DNA from: Temnothorax longispinosus
Lineage: Eukaryota > Arthropoda > Insecta > Hymenoptera > Formicidae
DNA: 64,000 nucleotides
Direction of reading: 5' to 3'
NCBI RefSeq assembly: GCF_030848805.1
Contig: NC_092362.1
Coordinates: forward strand, 23,483,308 to 23,547,307
Numbering within the stretch: position 1 is the stretch's first letter; every line of letters begins with the position of its first letter. The notes beneath the pieces were generated by a model that was given only the letters and a program-made list of their open reading frames with translations, did no database searches and was not told the origin of the DNA. Positions 35,362-49,600 of the stretch are shown one piece after another. A program made the translations under genes and the position numbers.

Positions 35362-38300
35362 GTGTGACAAATTTTACCCGGTTTAGCATTCCGATGGATT
35401 TTTTTTCTATAATTGCCAACGATATAGATAGACGTCTAATCTTTCTTTTTCACCAGGTATGGACAAAACATAATAATTTATAAATTATGCAAGTCGTTCG
35501 CAATATATTAACAATTTTCTTGGTAAAGCAGTGAAAAAAATGTCTTGTCTGTAATAGCAGCTGCAGATAACCGTCTATAGGCAGGTTTCAATAGACTAAA
35601 CTAAGGAATTAAAGGATGAATTTTCTAATATAAAATAGAATATATAATGGATAATACCTTTGTTACTGTATTTTAATATTGAAAATCATTTATACTCTGC
35701 CTGCGAAAAGTTTGACAATCGCGCACTGCGGCATATACTGTTTGTAATCGAGCACTGTTATTATTTCAAACAAAGATTTAGACAAATCGACTTCCAATAT
35801 TATCAACGTGAATTTATAGCTTGCTTAAAACTTGAGAATTATAGTACGCGAATAATTATAGTACGGATCTAGCTTTCAATCAACTCTGAATGTTAACTAC
35901 GATTTTATAATTATAAATCTATAATTATTATTTTTACAATGAAATATTCTATGTGATTTGATTTTTGAAGGGAATCTTAACATATATAATAATAATTGCG
36001 TTAGTTTTATGTAAACGACTTTAACAAATAAAAATATTTTAGCAGTAATAGTAAGTGAATATTATATGCAAATCACTAATCTTATAACAATCTTTGTCAT
36101 TAAAGAAAAAGAAGTATATATAATTAATATCCAATAATCTAACAACTCGAAAACAATTATATAGAAACAAAAAAATATTACCGTATAAATGTGTATGACA
36201 AAAAATAATTGTAAATTATAAATACTGCATTCTCTAACTTAAAACATTCAATTGTTTATTGCATTTTGTTTGAATTCATCAAATATTAATTTGATAATAA
36301 TAAAATCATTATTGCACGGAAATAAAACCGTAAATACTTTATGAAGATGTCGCTATACATTGCTCGCAATTAAATTAAGATTTTTTTAAACTTACGATTA
36401 ATAATAACAACATATTACAACATATAACAACATATTGTTATCAGCTGTGGATGAAGTTACTTCAACTGTAGGTAAAGTTGTTGCAAAATCTTTCACTATT
36501 TGTTTCATCGTGATTTTGTAACAGTTTCTACATGTGCTCATTGCATTAAATTGCAATAAATTATACTTAGTTTAAATATTATGACTCGTATTTACAATCG
36601 CTTAATTTTCCACTGAATGTGGCTATCAACATTTCAGTTCAAATTAATGATATTCCGTTCAGTTTGAATATCATGCACTGATTGCATGTGACATAAAAAA
36701 AATTTAGAATCAGGCGGCTAACTGTGCTAAAACTGTGGAACGTGAATGGAAAATTTAGATCATTCTTTCTATTAAAAACAAAATATACATTTAGGAAAAG
36801 TATTTTCACGTGGTCAAAGATAGACGTACACAAAAATTACAAATCGATATCAAATATTGTTTTATGAGAATGATAAAGATTTAAAAACAGAAATATATCA
36901 AAAGGTGATAACAAATAGCAGAAATATCTAGGATCCCTTTATTAAGTGCGTTAACAGGGAATTTGAAAACAGAATTTTTAAAGAGCTTAGAATTCTCGTA
37001 TTTTATATATATGTCGCAGTTTTTATTATATATATATATTTTTTATATTTATATATTTATATATAAGTATATTCTTTCCAGATAATTCTATATCAGCTAG
37101 GATCTTAATACTAACGCTTACGTCGAACTAGAAAATGCGATTTCGTAAATTCACTATTTACACAGTATGATATAAGTGCTTCCTGCTATCGATCTAGACA
37201 TATATATTATATTTCCCTAAATACATTAATTTACGTATATAAATCTCGATACGTCTAAACGGGATTATCAAGCATTATACAAACGATGTTCAGTCTTATC
37301 CAAAGAAAGTACGGTGAAAATTATAATTCATCGGTACTTACAATTATGCTACTTAATCGGCTATATTTCTACGCTCCGTCCATTTACCAATTCCCGACGT
37401 AAAAGACCGGAGGTTGATAAAGAACAGTTGAAGAGAAATCGTGCATGGTTTTTCTTTCAGTAACACATTTAATTTCTTAGTAAAATCGGTACATTTTTAC
37501 AAGGCAACTTATCATACAAATACTTAACAAAGTAATCCAGACAATAAACATTATTAGGAGAATGCAATAATTTTCAATTTATGCCGGCGGTATCTTATTC
37601 GATCGATTATACGGTCGTTCTTTATGGAATTTTTACATCTTTGCGTGAGAGCTCGAATTGCGATAACAACCTCCTTGTTTTATTTTCCTTGCAAATTACT
37701 TTAAATTATATATAAAAAAAAGAAACGGAGAATATGTAGAAAATTATTATCTTTTACAATTTTGTCAGAGATTATTGGTATGTTATTTTACGTTAAAAAC
37801 CATATTTATTTATACGTTCTTCTAACACGTTTGATTTGATTGCGAGGGAATGCTTCATTTGACGGGAATCCTTACGATGTGTTTCACGTTACACACTCGT
37901 GAGAATGTTGAATGGAACGCAATGAAATTTGTCATGAACATGTCCATCTCGATCACAGATGTACAATGTATCGAAATTGCAATATATTCGGATATTTAAT
38001 CAATATACAACAATTACTTGTTTCACAAAATACGACGAATTGTCATTTCATTTCGTCGACGCGCTGTATTGAATTTCTCTAGCAGCTTCGTAGGGGTAGA
38101 TTAAAAAATCTAACGAAAACTTTTTGAAATTAGCAACAAACGGTTTTCTTCGGGATCCGACTGACTTGACTTTTTTTTTTATTAAACACAAATAAACATT
38201 AGCATCGATTTGGCACTGTTCATGTTGGGATACCTCGATCTATCTGATATGATTACACGGAACCGCCGTCGCTTTCGTCAAAGCAAAGCAATAACATTCT

Positions 38301-38933
38301 AGGTAATGCATCGCTGATTGATTATCGGGATTCGTTATCGGCAATTATTTTCCGAGCGTTTTGCAAAGTTTCTACACGCGGCACGATTAAAAGCTATATA
38401 AATTTCTACAGCGTTGTGTGTGTGTTTAAGCAAAAATAATGAAACAATCCTCTCGCCCGAATGCGCGCTAATCGATCGCAATGCCCGCGTACATAAATCC
38501 AAATTGCCCTCATCAACAAACATAACAAAAAAGAAAGAAAAAAAAAGAAAGAGGAAAACATTAATAATAAAGCATCTGTGGGTACATGTAACATTGTCAT
38601 AATACAAAAGATTCAGCAGCAGATACGCGTTGCGCGAGCCCGCCCAAAACGTCACGCGACGCGGCGCTTGATCGATCAATTAACCGATTATCAATTATTA
38701 ATTATCCGGTCGTCAGGCCCCGCTCCTCCCCGCGACGTGACGAACGTTCACCCGGCAAAACGAGAAAATGTCTTCCGTCGAATTATCCTCCCGAGAGAAC
38801 ATCGAGAGGGAGAGAGATAGAGAGAGATAGAGACTTCGGGAGTCGAAATTAAATGCAGACGGGATTACGGGGTTAACGGGTAATTAACGCGTGCACTCGC
38901 ATACACAATTACACCCATGCGCACACATGCACA

Positions 38934-38941
<8 letters not shown>

Positions 38942-38997
<56 letters not shown>
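38942..38997. repeat. (TA)n microsatellite
   Basis: About 28 uninterrupted TA units. Confidence 0.9.
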
Positions 38998-39000
<3 letters not shown>

Positions 39001-41976
39001 GCGTACACAAGCCGCGATATCGGCAGAATCATCCGTCCGCGAATGACGTATGCGCAAATTCCTAATGCCTCGATGAGTTTAATTATTTACAGAAGAGTCT
39101 TCTATATGTCATACACGTGTACGTTTGTATGTGTGTGTGTTTGCGTGTGTGTCAAGTTCTCTTAATTCATTATACATAATACATATAGACTTAGTCTATT
39201 AATAGTACCATTACGCGAAAGCAAGCCCAAACGGCACTGAATCTCGCAAAATTTCATCGGTGAACCAGGTGACCGCCGAACGTTTATACGGCATCCTCGC
39301 GCGCACAAAAAATGCAGACATACACATACACACTTGGCATTCTCTCTCGCTCTTTACGCTTGTCTTTCCTTCTATGCGCGTGTGTGATTTAATTATTCCT
39401 TAACCCTGCAGAGATTTTACACTCAGGACGAGTACATGCGAAATATCAATTTCGTGTTTTAAATTATTCAGCGATTCAAATCTGTCAAGCCTCACAACGC
39501 AGATATGTATATGTCTTGTTAATTAAAGTTGGGCCATGTCGATTTGAAATTACTTACAACTCGAAACGCGAAAGTTATACAATTTTACAATGATTTACTT
39601 TGGCGGTGTTCAGCAAACAATAATATTGCAATTGTAATTGTGGAAGTGAAGAAACGTCTCTTTAATATTTAATCAAAAATGATAAAACAATGCTTGCAAT
39701 AACCGAGTGAAGCTATTAATGCTCTGTGCATATACTACAAATATCAAATTTATATAAAAAGCCGTAATAAAAACTATATATGCACGTATGGTCAATTTGA
39801 CTGTCGAAAATTTGAAATTCAAATATTTGTAAAATTCTCAATATTTATATCATATCAATAATATAGTATCTTCTTATTTTTATTTGATTGTTTACTGAAA
39901 TAGTCTAATTTGCGTTAGTTCAATTATATTTATAATCAAAAAGATACCTGCTTAGACTGACGAACAGAGACGAAGTATAATATATTCATTCATTAATCAA
40001 ATTTAACATTACTTTTGCATTTATCTTTTAACTAGACTGCGAAAGCTCGTGAAATTCTACTGTAAGATCCAAACCAATTGTGGTCCAAAATGCATTTTCT
40101 TCAATAATAATAGAACAACGTTAGAGAGAAAAAGATGTTATTTAGAGTTTAAGAGACAATAATGCAGACAACAATTTTGATATTTTTGTTATCTCAAAAC
40201 GCGTCTTAATATCGCTCGCTTAAAAAAAGGTTTATTGTAAAATTTCACAAACTTCCGCATTCTACCTACAGCATAAGTGCACTGATACATCAATATCCAT
40301 TATTGCTATGTGCATAACGCCAATAAAATTAGAATCGTTACAACTGAAACTACGATTGGACAACTGTGATATAATAGGTATCAAAGGAACATGGAAGATC
40401 CTTTCAACTTACATAAAAAAAAAATCTCACGGTACTCGATGACGTCGCGAAGTTACACTAATCAACACAAAATTAAATATTTCATGTTTACAAAATAACT
40501 TTGTAGAGCTCAAACTCCTTGCAAATAATTTTTCAAATTGCACATAATGTCTCGTTACAATCTAATAAAATATACAACTACGCTTTGCGTTTCCACCAAT
40601 CACTGCGCAGAGGTGACACAGGCGACTTGTGGCAATTAAATTAGCTTCTAAGCTCGACAAATGTGTTATTGTTAAATACATATGGAGACTAAAAAAATCA
40701 AATATATATACTGACGGCTCAAGAGAAATTCGAATTATTCACGTCGTATCGATTCCGAAACAATTTAAAGTGCTCGCCGTACCGATGTGTGAGCGCGCTT
40801 TCTACTCTTGTGTTTCGGGATAATGGAGACCGCGCACTTTAGAAGAAATCTACTGGCCTCGATTGTGGTGTGTGCATATAATAGGACTAGGATTGGACGG
40901 GGGATGAGGGAAAAATTTTGATGGGAGAGGGCATGTCGACATCTAATTCCTTATAATTTCGATACGTATACGTATTAATATATGTATATATGCATACATA
41001 GTACCTTTTTTAATTTATTTATAGACTTCATGCTTAGAGAAGTAGGGAGATCATTAACGTGATTACCTCTTGCCGTCGTTTTATGCAATATGTTCTTTTT
41101 TTTCGACATTCGAATAGCGTGACGTATAATTAACTTGCCTGTAATTGATCGGAAACGTTGATATACAATAGACTTAGCAACCAAAGACGACTTGTAACGT
41201 ATAGATATATATATAAGTCCCTTAATTATATGTATATTATATATATAATTAAATATAGTGGTCTTACTATATATTCATCACGTATCACAGAAGGAAGTGC
41301 TAATAACTATAATATAATCTTGAACGCGTAATATACCTAACAACTCGAAATTTTTATGTTAATCATCCAAGGCATTGAAATGCTAGCTTTCAACGCGTTG
41401 GAACTTGAAAAGCACCATCTCGCTACGGCGCTGAGTCTATCCTATACCTTATAAACGGTGAAGTTAAATATATATATATATATCGTACAATTCGTACAAA
41501 AAAAAAACCGTCGAGAGAATCGTGTTAGCGTCGAATCTGGAATTTCGTTTGCCGTTTGTGGTTTACACTTACGGTACATATCAATATAAAACGTCGCGTT
41601 AGCGATCTTCCCACTTATCCCCATTCGTAAAACGTTCGCTCGAGTGTCATCGATCATCTCGCGGAGCCACGTACACCTACATAATAAACGTTCTGCCTCG
41701 CGGATTTCCTGACCGGCTCGATCGGAAAGTATAATTTGAAAGATCGTCGCGCACGCGCGCGTGTCGCGTATCGTGTAGCGCTCATTTACAAACATCGACC
41801 GCCTCCTGACCGTTTTTCTTTTTTTCTTCTTCTTCCTTCGATCGTTTAATTACCATTTAATGAATACGAAACTACTTACGATCAACTTCGCTAGACTATA
41901 CAGAGTGCTACCAAATGTAGCGGACGGGTACGCCGGGACGCATCCGATCTCGTCACGGATGCAATTCTTAGTTTAA

Positions 41977-41980
<4 letters not shown>

Positions 41981-42040
<60 letters not shown>

Positions 42041-42054
42041 CGTGCGTGTGCGTG
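41981..42054. repeat. (TG)n microsatellite
   Basis: A TG run grading into CGTG units. Confidence 0.9.
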
Positions 42055-43356
42055 TCTGATACTGGACCTCTTCGAAGAGTAGGAGGACCGGCTTAATCGC
42101 GAGAATAACACATTGCTCTTCGCTCGCTGGGCGAACGCCTTAAAGACTAAACTCAGTCGCTCCCGTACGTACCCACCACCACCGCCACCACGGCTTCGTC
42201 GATTTATTTCCTAGATTCAATCCCGCCGGACTGTCTGATCGATTCGCTTCTCCGGCGGAACCGCGTGTTGCTTTTCGGCGATATTTTCCTTTTGAAAAAA
42301 AATCCAAATCGTTGAATGTATACCGACGAGTATGGCACTGTTTCGCATTGTACGATAGTCTCGCGTTTGGATAATTATATCCATGATAGAAACAAAACCA
42401 ATTTGACTTTCTCAAAACGCAAAGTAGAAAATAGAAATGTATATTTCGCGCATAACATGCAGCGCAATATATTTCCAATCGTTTGTAATGAAGTTATATT
42501 GTTATCAGTTCGGTACAATGTAACGCAAAGAAGTTTAAGGACTTGCTAGACTTGCTGGAGTCCACTTGTCAGTGTGTTTCGCGTATATATCTACGCACGG
42601 CATGCCAGCGCGAAACGCACAATCGCGAAGCCACACCAGTTCCTCCGGCGAAGGGTACTTTCCGTCGCGTTTACGGGGCGTCCGGTAAGGCGCGCCGACC
42701 GCAAGGCGCGCCGTGCACGGGGTGCCCTATCGTCGCTACATTAATTTCTAATGCAATGTACACGAGAGAGAGAGAGAAAGAGATAGAGAGAGAAAGATAT
42801 ATGTATATATTATGTATATGTGTCTATTAGATATAACCGCGGCTCCGGAACGGAAAAAAAGATCGAGAGAGGAAAATAAAATACATCGTTGTTCGCAATT
42901 GCTTGAGTAAGGATATGGATCGAAGGATCGCTCCCGAATATCGCCGAGATTACGACGCTACATCGTCGTCGACCGGTGGTCGTACCGCTTCGCCACCGTT
43001 GTCGCTCAACCGAGTCAGAGTCCTTTCACAAAATTCGTTTTGGCTCCTTTTCGTTTACCTTAAACGTACCGCCGATTGGGACGTCGCGGCACAGATATGA
43101 TACGTTGAGGGGGGTACAACTCGTACGAAGGAGGAGTGTGGAGGGGGTGGGTGGTCCTGAAGGGCCTTCGTCGTCCTTTTCCGAATCTCTGCTTCCGTAT
43201 ACTCGCTCTTCCGCCACTTCTTTTATACCTCCGCGTTCTCTACTCTACCCTGGGTCAACGTAGAAGGGTACTCCTCTCTTCGCGTGACCGGATCAAACGG
43301 GACACCTTGTATACACGTTTCTCATTTCTTTATCGGTTTATCGCGACGGGGCGGTA

Positions 43357-43606
43357 CTACGCCTCGACCTGATCCTCCGGGATCATTATGTCGGGCGCCA
43401 TTGACAGGTCCTCCGCTATATCCTCGTCCTGACCGGAGTCGTGGCCGTGGCTCTCCGAGTATTCCCTCTCGTCCGCCTGATCCTCCTCCGTTTCATGCTC
43501 CATGGGGCCGTCCGGCAGCTCGCGCTTTATTAATCTCGTGTGTTTCCCTCCTTCCGGGCTCTGGCTCTCCTGCTTTATGTGCACGGCCGGTTCATCCAGC
43601 GGCGAC
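43357..43606 (-). CDS. FoxP: FoxP terminal exon, acidic C-terminus
   Basis: The acceptor follows TTCAACAG. The exon encodes [20 protein letters not shown] and then an Asp/Glu-rich stretch ending DQVEA and a TAG stop. The IKQE word matches a SUMO consensus (psi-K-x-E), and vertebrate FOXP proteins have a similar VKEE site in this part. Used only with the canonical forkhead exon. Confidence 0.88.
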
Positions 43607-46600
43607 CTGTTGAATCGACGACACGCGCGAACGTGTTGTATACGCTTTTATGAGTGGAAAACTTGCGAGAACGCGCCGCGCCGGTGTGTCGGAATACATA
43701 TTTCATAGATCGCGGACAGACGCGCGCGCGGCGGTATATTTTTTAGCGACACACGGCCAACGGGGGAATAACGATTTCGTTTTTTCCCAGTATTGTTTCA
43801 TTGTCGCGGCTTCGTGCGGTTTATCAAACTGCAACGGATAGTTTGTGTTTTGTGGAAAAGTCGCGCGTGGACAGGGGAGCTTTTTCACGGCTTTTGCGCG
43901 CGGCATGTATGCCCCGGAATGGATCGTACAGACCGTCCGTAAACATGTCCGATGAATAAAATAAATTTCGCGATGTGTTGAATAAATAAAAGATTTTGGG
44001 CAGGTTTCGACAACATTATACCGTAAGCTGAAACAACATTCCGAGAATACGGGGGGGGGGGAGGCAGAAATGCAGATTTGTTACGCGAAAGGGTTATTGC
44101 GTTATTGAGAATTTTATAATAACGCTTTAGTCAATATTTTATATTTGATAAAATGTACTGTGAACGTTCGAGGAAATGAACGACGCGCTTAATGATAAAC
44201 TTACATTAAGTCATTATGAGGTAACACATGTTCCTTATCAGGACTTGTCGCTGTTGACGTGCACATCGGATTCAAAAATCCCATGTTAGACTCCCCGAGT
44301 GCCTGGAAATACTCAAATTGCATTAGATGGTTAGTTATTACCGTCTAATACCATATATACAATCATTATTAGCTAATGACTATTTATTAAAAAAAAATTA
44401 ATATACTGTAGAAGCTCGTAAACTGTCAGCGAATCTTTCTAAATGAGTGATTTCATTAATATAAAAAAAATATCTATTTAATTATTTTCGTTATTACTTC
44501 AATGCGAATCATTTAACTAACATAAGACAATAAATTACAAGAATTTATTTTCGGAGAATTTTCGTATTCTAGGAATTAATTATTAATAGTTACCTGCAGG
44601 TTGGCATTAAGCGCGTCACCGTACATAGTAGGACTATGCGTCAGCGTTGGGCTCTTCGACGGTACACCCCTAGATATTGACAGAGAAAAGTATGTTAATA
44701 ATATTCGAAATTCAGCCTCGTAAGCATATATTTCCTGAAATCAATCACGTGTATGACTTTTCTTCAATCGTGTCAATGTTGGGACGGATCTGATAGAAAA
44801 AGGAGGAGTAAAAGTTGAGTGTATGGTGTATTATGTGTTTGTGTGTATGTATGTATGCGTGTATTGGAGTAGTAGATGTATGTAGACGTATTAAAGACAA
44901 AAAGGAGAAAGATAGAGAAAGCGAGAGAAAGTGAAAGAGGTGTAAAGTGAAAGAGAAGAAAGAGAGAGAGAGAAAGACAGAGAGAGAGACACAAAGAGAA
45001 TTATATAAATATGAAAAATGTATACATATAGATATATATCAAAAAGAGATTAAAAAAGAGCGAAAAAAGTATCCGAAATACCTCTTACCTACTTACAGTG
45101 CCTCATATCGTTTTGTCCACCGCACTAGTCTCATCGGTGATTGAGCGAGATTAGATAAAAATTACAGAGAGAAAGTTTAAAAAAAGCGCTCCGGTTTCGA
45201 AACTTCATAAATAAAATAGTAGCAATTTGATCTTTTTTTTTCTTGCTTTCGTTCGTTCAATTTTAATTACATTAGTATTACATTAGTTTCGAAACAAACG
45301 TACTTATAAACGGCCACCAGGTTACCTGAGCTTACCGTTCACTTTTGATTTACCTTGCAAATCATTTAGTAAGTACTCGATTGTATGTATATTGCATAAC
45401 AATCGATCACCCTTTTCTTCCCGACGATTTGCGAAGAGAAGTTCCTCGCTGTGTTTCTTGCAATTACCGTTAAATAATGGTAAATATACTCGGTCTTAAC
45501 GTACTTATGTCATCGGAAATCTTGATGAGAAATTTAAAAATGCATGCCAAGAAGAAGATGAGAAAAAAGATGTCCTGCGACCGTTTATCAAGCAACAAGG
45601 AGCGCTGAGTAAAGAGAAAAATAGAAAATGGATAGTGAAGATAGAGAAAAGTCGATAGAGAGAAAGAGAGAAAGAGAGAGAGAAGTTAAAAGGAGAGATT
45701 GAGTAAAAGTAGATAAAATTTTAAAAAGTATTAAAGATGAATATATAAGTAAAAATTTTTCGATAATTATTATTATCGTTACATATTACTGAGATTTTAT
45801 ATTGAGTCCACATGGTACCTGTGATACAAGACGAGTCGCAATGATGAAGATCGAAGAATTCCACCCGAGGTTATAATTGTAACGCATAGTATACACAATT
45901 TACACATGCGCGAGTAGCCCTGACGTACATATTCACTCAAACCAAGAACCATTCGCTCATTGCGGAAGCATGATGTAAGATGCTAAGGTTTATTTTGCGA
46001 TTCTCAACTTTATTTACCTTGGAATGACATTCGTCATTCCATCTTAAAACATTTCAAAATTTTAAGAAAATATTCCCAAGTTTTCTTCCAGCATCAGCCA
46101 TGTATCCCGTTAAAATTAATGTTATTTTGTTTGAAATTGATATTTAATATTTTTAATTTTTTTTCATACACATATTTTGATATTTCAATTTTTTTAAATC
46201 TTTCTTTAATATTTTACATTGAATAGTTTTTTCTTTAAATAGTTTTTTTTCATTAATCATCATAATATAAAAAAATAAGATTTTTTTATTAAATAAGCAC
46301 AAGTTAAATTGCAAAGTTGAGGAATTTTCAAAAGTGCGTGTAGTAGATATTTGCAACGTAGTTGAAAATCGCAACAGATTGCAAAGAAAATTGCATCCGA
46401 TAAAAAACTGAAAAAACAGAACCTCACCAGAATGCTACACTGCTACGTCACTCTGTAGAAATGAAATAAAAATGACGAACGTAAAACATTACATACGTCT
46501 ATTAACGTCATAGCAATTCTACGAATCAAAAGAAGAGAAAAGTAATTCTCTACCATTATGAGAGAACCAAGGAACAAACAGAACAAAAGAAGAAACGGAA

Positions 46601-49600
46601 GCAAAACTTCAACACAAAAGAACGCTTGCCCGCAGAAACACACCACTTTCATACGAGACGCTACGCAAACGGCATTACATTAAGCGTCATACGTTTATAA
46701 GCAGTGTTTTTCAAAGTGGATAGGATAGTTTAGAAGACTTCATCCGGGAGACGGATATTGAGGATTCACGGTGGTACATGCGAGCAACTAATAAACACAT
46801 TGGAGATCCGGCAACTCTGACCAATCGTCCTGTTGTTGGTACGTTGCAGGATCGTGCAGGATTCAAGCTATCACGGAGTGCAAGAGCCTCGGGTTACAAA
46901 ATACTGGTGACGTATACGGGTATGTCCTAATGAACTCTTGGACGTCATTTGCAAAAGTGTGCAAAATTTGCACGTCTTTCGACATACAGTATCCTATTAT
47001 ATATATATATATTTTTTTTTTTGCGAAAAGATGTCGATTTTGTTTTTCTAACGATAGATATTCTTTGACCAACTTAAAACTAATTTTTTATTAACAATTT
47101 TTTATTAAGATTGGGCTACAATCTCTTTTCTTCTAAATCCTAAACATGAACTATCTTATTTATAATGATGAATTATTTTCTATATAAATAAAATCTCTTT
47201 AAATTCAGATTTAAAACGTTAAATAAAAAACAATTTATTTTATTTACCTATATACGTGTAAAAATAATTATTTCGATATTTGTCACAGGAACAATTTTAA
47301 AATGATCAAAGAATATGTATCCAAAAGTAAATTTCAGAATACTACGTGAAATTTAAATGCTTTACATTTATGTTTAACTAACTATGACAATTTTATTTTG
47401 TTTTTGCAAACCTCAATATTACACGAAATTTTATTTGTATTTGCTAGTAACATATGTTATGGTCTAGTAAATAAATATTACATTAAAAAATCAAAATTAT
47501 ATTTGTAATTTTTAGTAATAATTTCACATGTCGTACCTGTACGGTTTCAGGATAAATGTATATTGAAAAACCTGAATAAAAAATTGCACACTTGTAACAA
47601 ATAAACGAGCAAGGTAATAGTGGGATGATACTACTGTCCAGTTTTTTTAAGGAATCGGACTTTAAAGGCGCTCGAGGCAGGCATGATGCGGAAATCATTT
47701 CCAGAGGGATTGGACAAACTGCATGGAGCTATTTCCTGCTGCCTTGGCATAATTTCAAATTACATCACGATATTGAGCTTAAAAATAGAAGAAATTTTCT
47801 TACAAAGTATATTGACATTTATGACTGATTGTGAAATCTAACTAATCCAAATTGATTCTTGCATCTATAATTGCAGCTGTTAGCATCGCAATAAATAATA
47901 ATAATAATAAAAAAAAAACACTTACTAAAGAAATTATTCTAATTCATGAAACCTTAACAAAGTAGTGCTATAATTTAAGTTGCTGTACACAATATATATT
48001 GTAAAATCAAAATCAAATTAAAAATACGTTTTAATAAAATATTAACCAAATTAAACATTAAATCAAATAGTTATTTTCTAAAATTTTATCGTTTCCACAT
48101 ATACATCTCATTACATTAATCGTTACGTTAATCCTTCACACATTATATAATACTAAAAGTTCCTTCATTTATTTTGCAGTTTAATACAAGAATTAAAGAA
48201 TATGACGAAGTAAATTTGCTGCTTCGAGGCAAATTTTTTTTATTCCAAAGGGGCATGTCATTACGTCGATATAACAGTAACAGCTGCAACCGTGCACAAC
48301 CGCGGAGCAAGTGCACAAAGACTTTTCAAAGGCAGCAGGTTGTAAAGCCCATTTAGTGGTTCAATTTGTAGACAACGACCAAGCGAAAACGTCCCGGTCG
48401 CCGCGTTTCATAAAAAAGTACCGCGGTAAGGTCAGAACGTCGCGCCAGCCAGCCAGCAGAATTCTAAAAAGTGGTAGTGCTTACTGTGCGGAGAGGTGGG
48501 GTGGAGTGGGTGATGGGGTTGGGTCATATTTCCTGGGGCGGCCGCGGGACAGATGCCGCCGCTTTACGAACTCGGCGTCGTCCACCATCCAGAATGACCC
48601 GAAGTCGTCCTCATAGCGCACAAAACACTTGTGCAATGATAGATTGGTGCGGATCGCGTTCTGTATACACAGACAAGACCACCAAGAATAGAGAAAAAGA
48701 GAGTAAAAAAGACAAAGGTTTCTGGTTGTTTTGTTTTTTTTGTTTTGCAGTTGATTGCGCATTTTCGCTTTTCTTTCGTTCTTTCTTAATTTTGCGCACA
48801 CGGCCCTCGCTCGCCGCTTGCTACCCTTCCATACGAAAGGGGGGTTGTGTGTGGCCTCACGTATCGCGCGGGGCCGGTTTTTGCTTGCCGTCGCGTTTCA
48901 CGGGAGACCCCCCAGAGACGCGCCAGCGAGCGCTGGCATGTCCTCTCTTGCCGACGGCTCCGTCGCATCTCTTATTCGTGTGTCGCCAGGACATACGAGT
49001 GTGATCTCGGCACGATCTCGGAAACGTCGACTTTTCAGAGAAAGAGAGAGAGAGAGAGAGAGCAAAACAGCAGCACAGATTCGCAAAAAGAAGGGATGGA
49101 CAAATCAGAGAAAATAAAAACAGAGTACGCAGAGTAATAATTAAAAAAAAAAAAAGAACGTATGTAGTAAGGCGGCTTCCTCTCACTACCTGACAAAGTG
49201 CAACACTGCGGTTCTCACTCTGTTTCCGTGGGGGGAGTAGGGCAATTCCTGCTTCCGGGCATCCGGGGGGCTCTTTTCTCGAGAGACTAGACTCGGGCCA
49301 GAGAGAGAGATACCTGGGCCCCCGCCGTGTTCTCGATCGGGTTAGTCGCTGCAAAGCTCACATGCTCGTTATGGAAAGCAACTGCACACGGACGCACTAC
49401 GGATTTTTCCCATCTCCGAGAACGTGTGATTAGCATCTCTAAACTCTCTTTCTATCTGCGTGTTTGTTTTTATTTTTTTTTCTGTTTCCCTTCATCTCTG
49501 TCGTGGCTCTTTCATCGGCGACGCACTCTCACGCAACATCCACGCACCCACCAGACTGCCGACTACCATCACACGACGACGGGCAAGTATAAGAAATTCA

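Larger units (their letters stand above)
35362..43356. other. 8-kb region between convergent PTPDC1 and FoxP
   Basis: No convincing gene on either strand. The distal part near 43357 presumably holds a long FoxP 3' UTR, as composition rises in GC and CpG from about 41400. Simple repeats are (TA)n at 38942-38997 and (TG)n with CGTG at 41981-42054. Frames at 38335-38679 (-), 41442-41795 (-) and 42140-42478 (-) are low-complexity or unrecognised. Confidence 0.45.

Noticed and set aside
38335..38679. 114-codon minus-strand frame
   Set aside because: Contains a poly-Phe/Ser stretch from an AAAGAAA-rich tract and has no family resemblance.
43284..43613. 109-codon plus-strand frame opposite the last FoxP exon
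   Set aside because: Antisense shadow of the GC-rich FoxP terminal exon.
48471..49354. Several overlapping long frames around FoxP exon B
   Set aside because: Shadows of exon B and of GA/CT-rich intron sequence; only the exon B frame matches a known domain.
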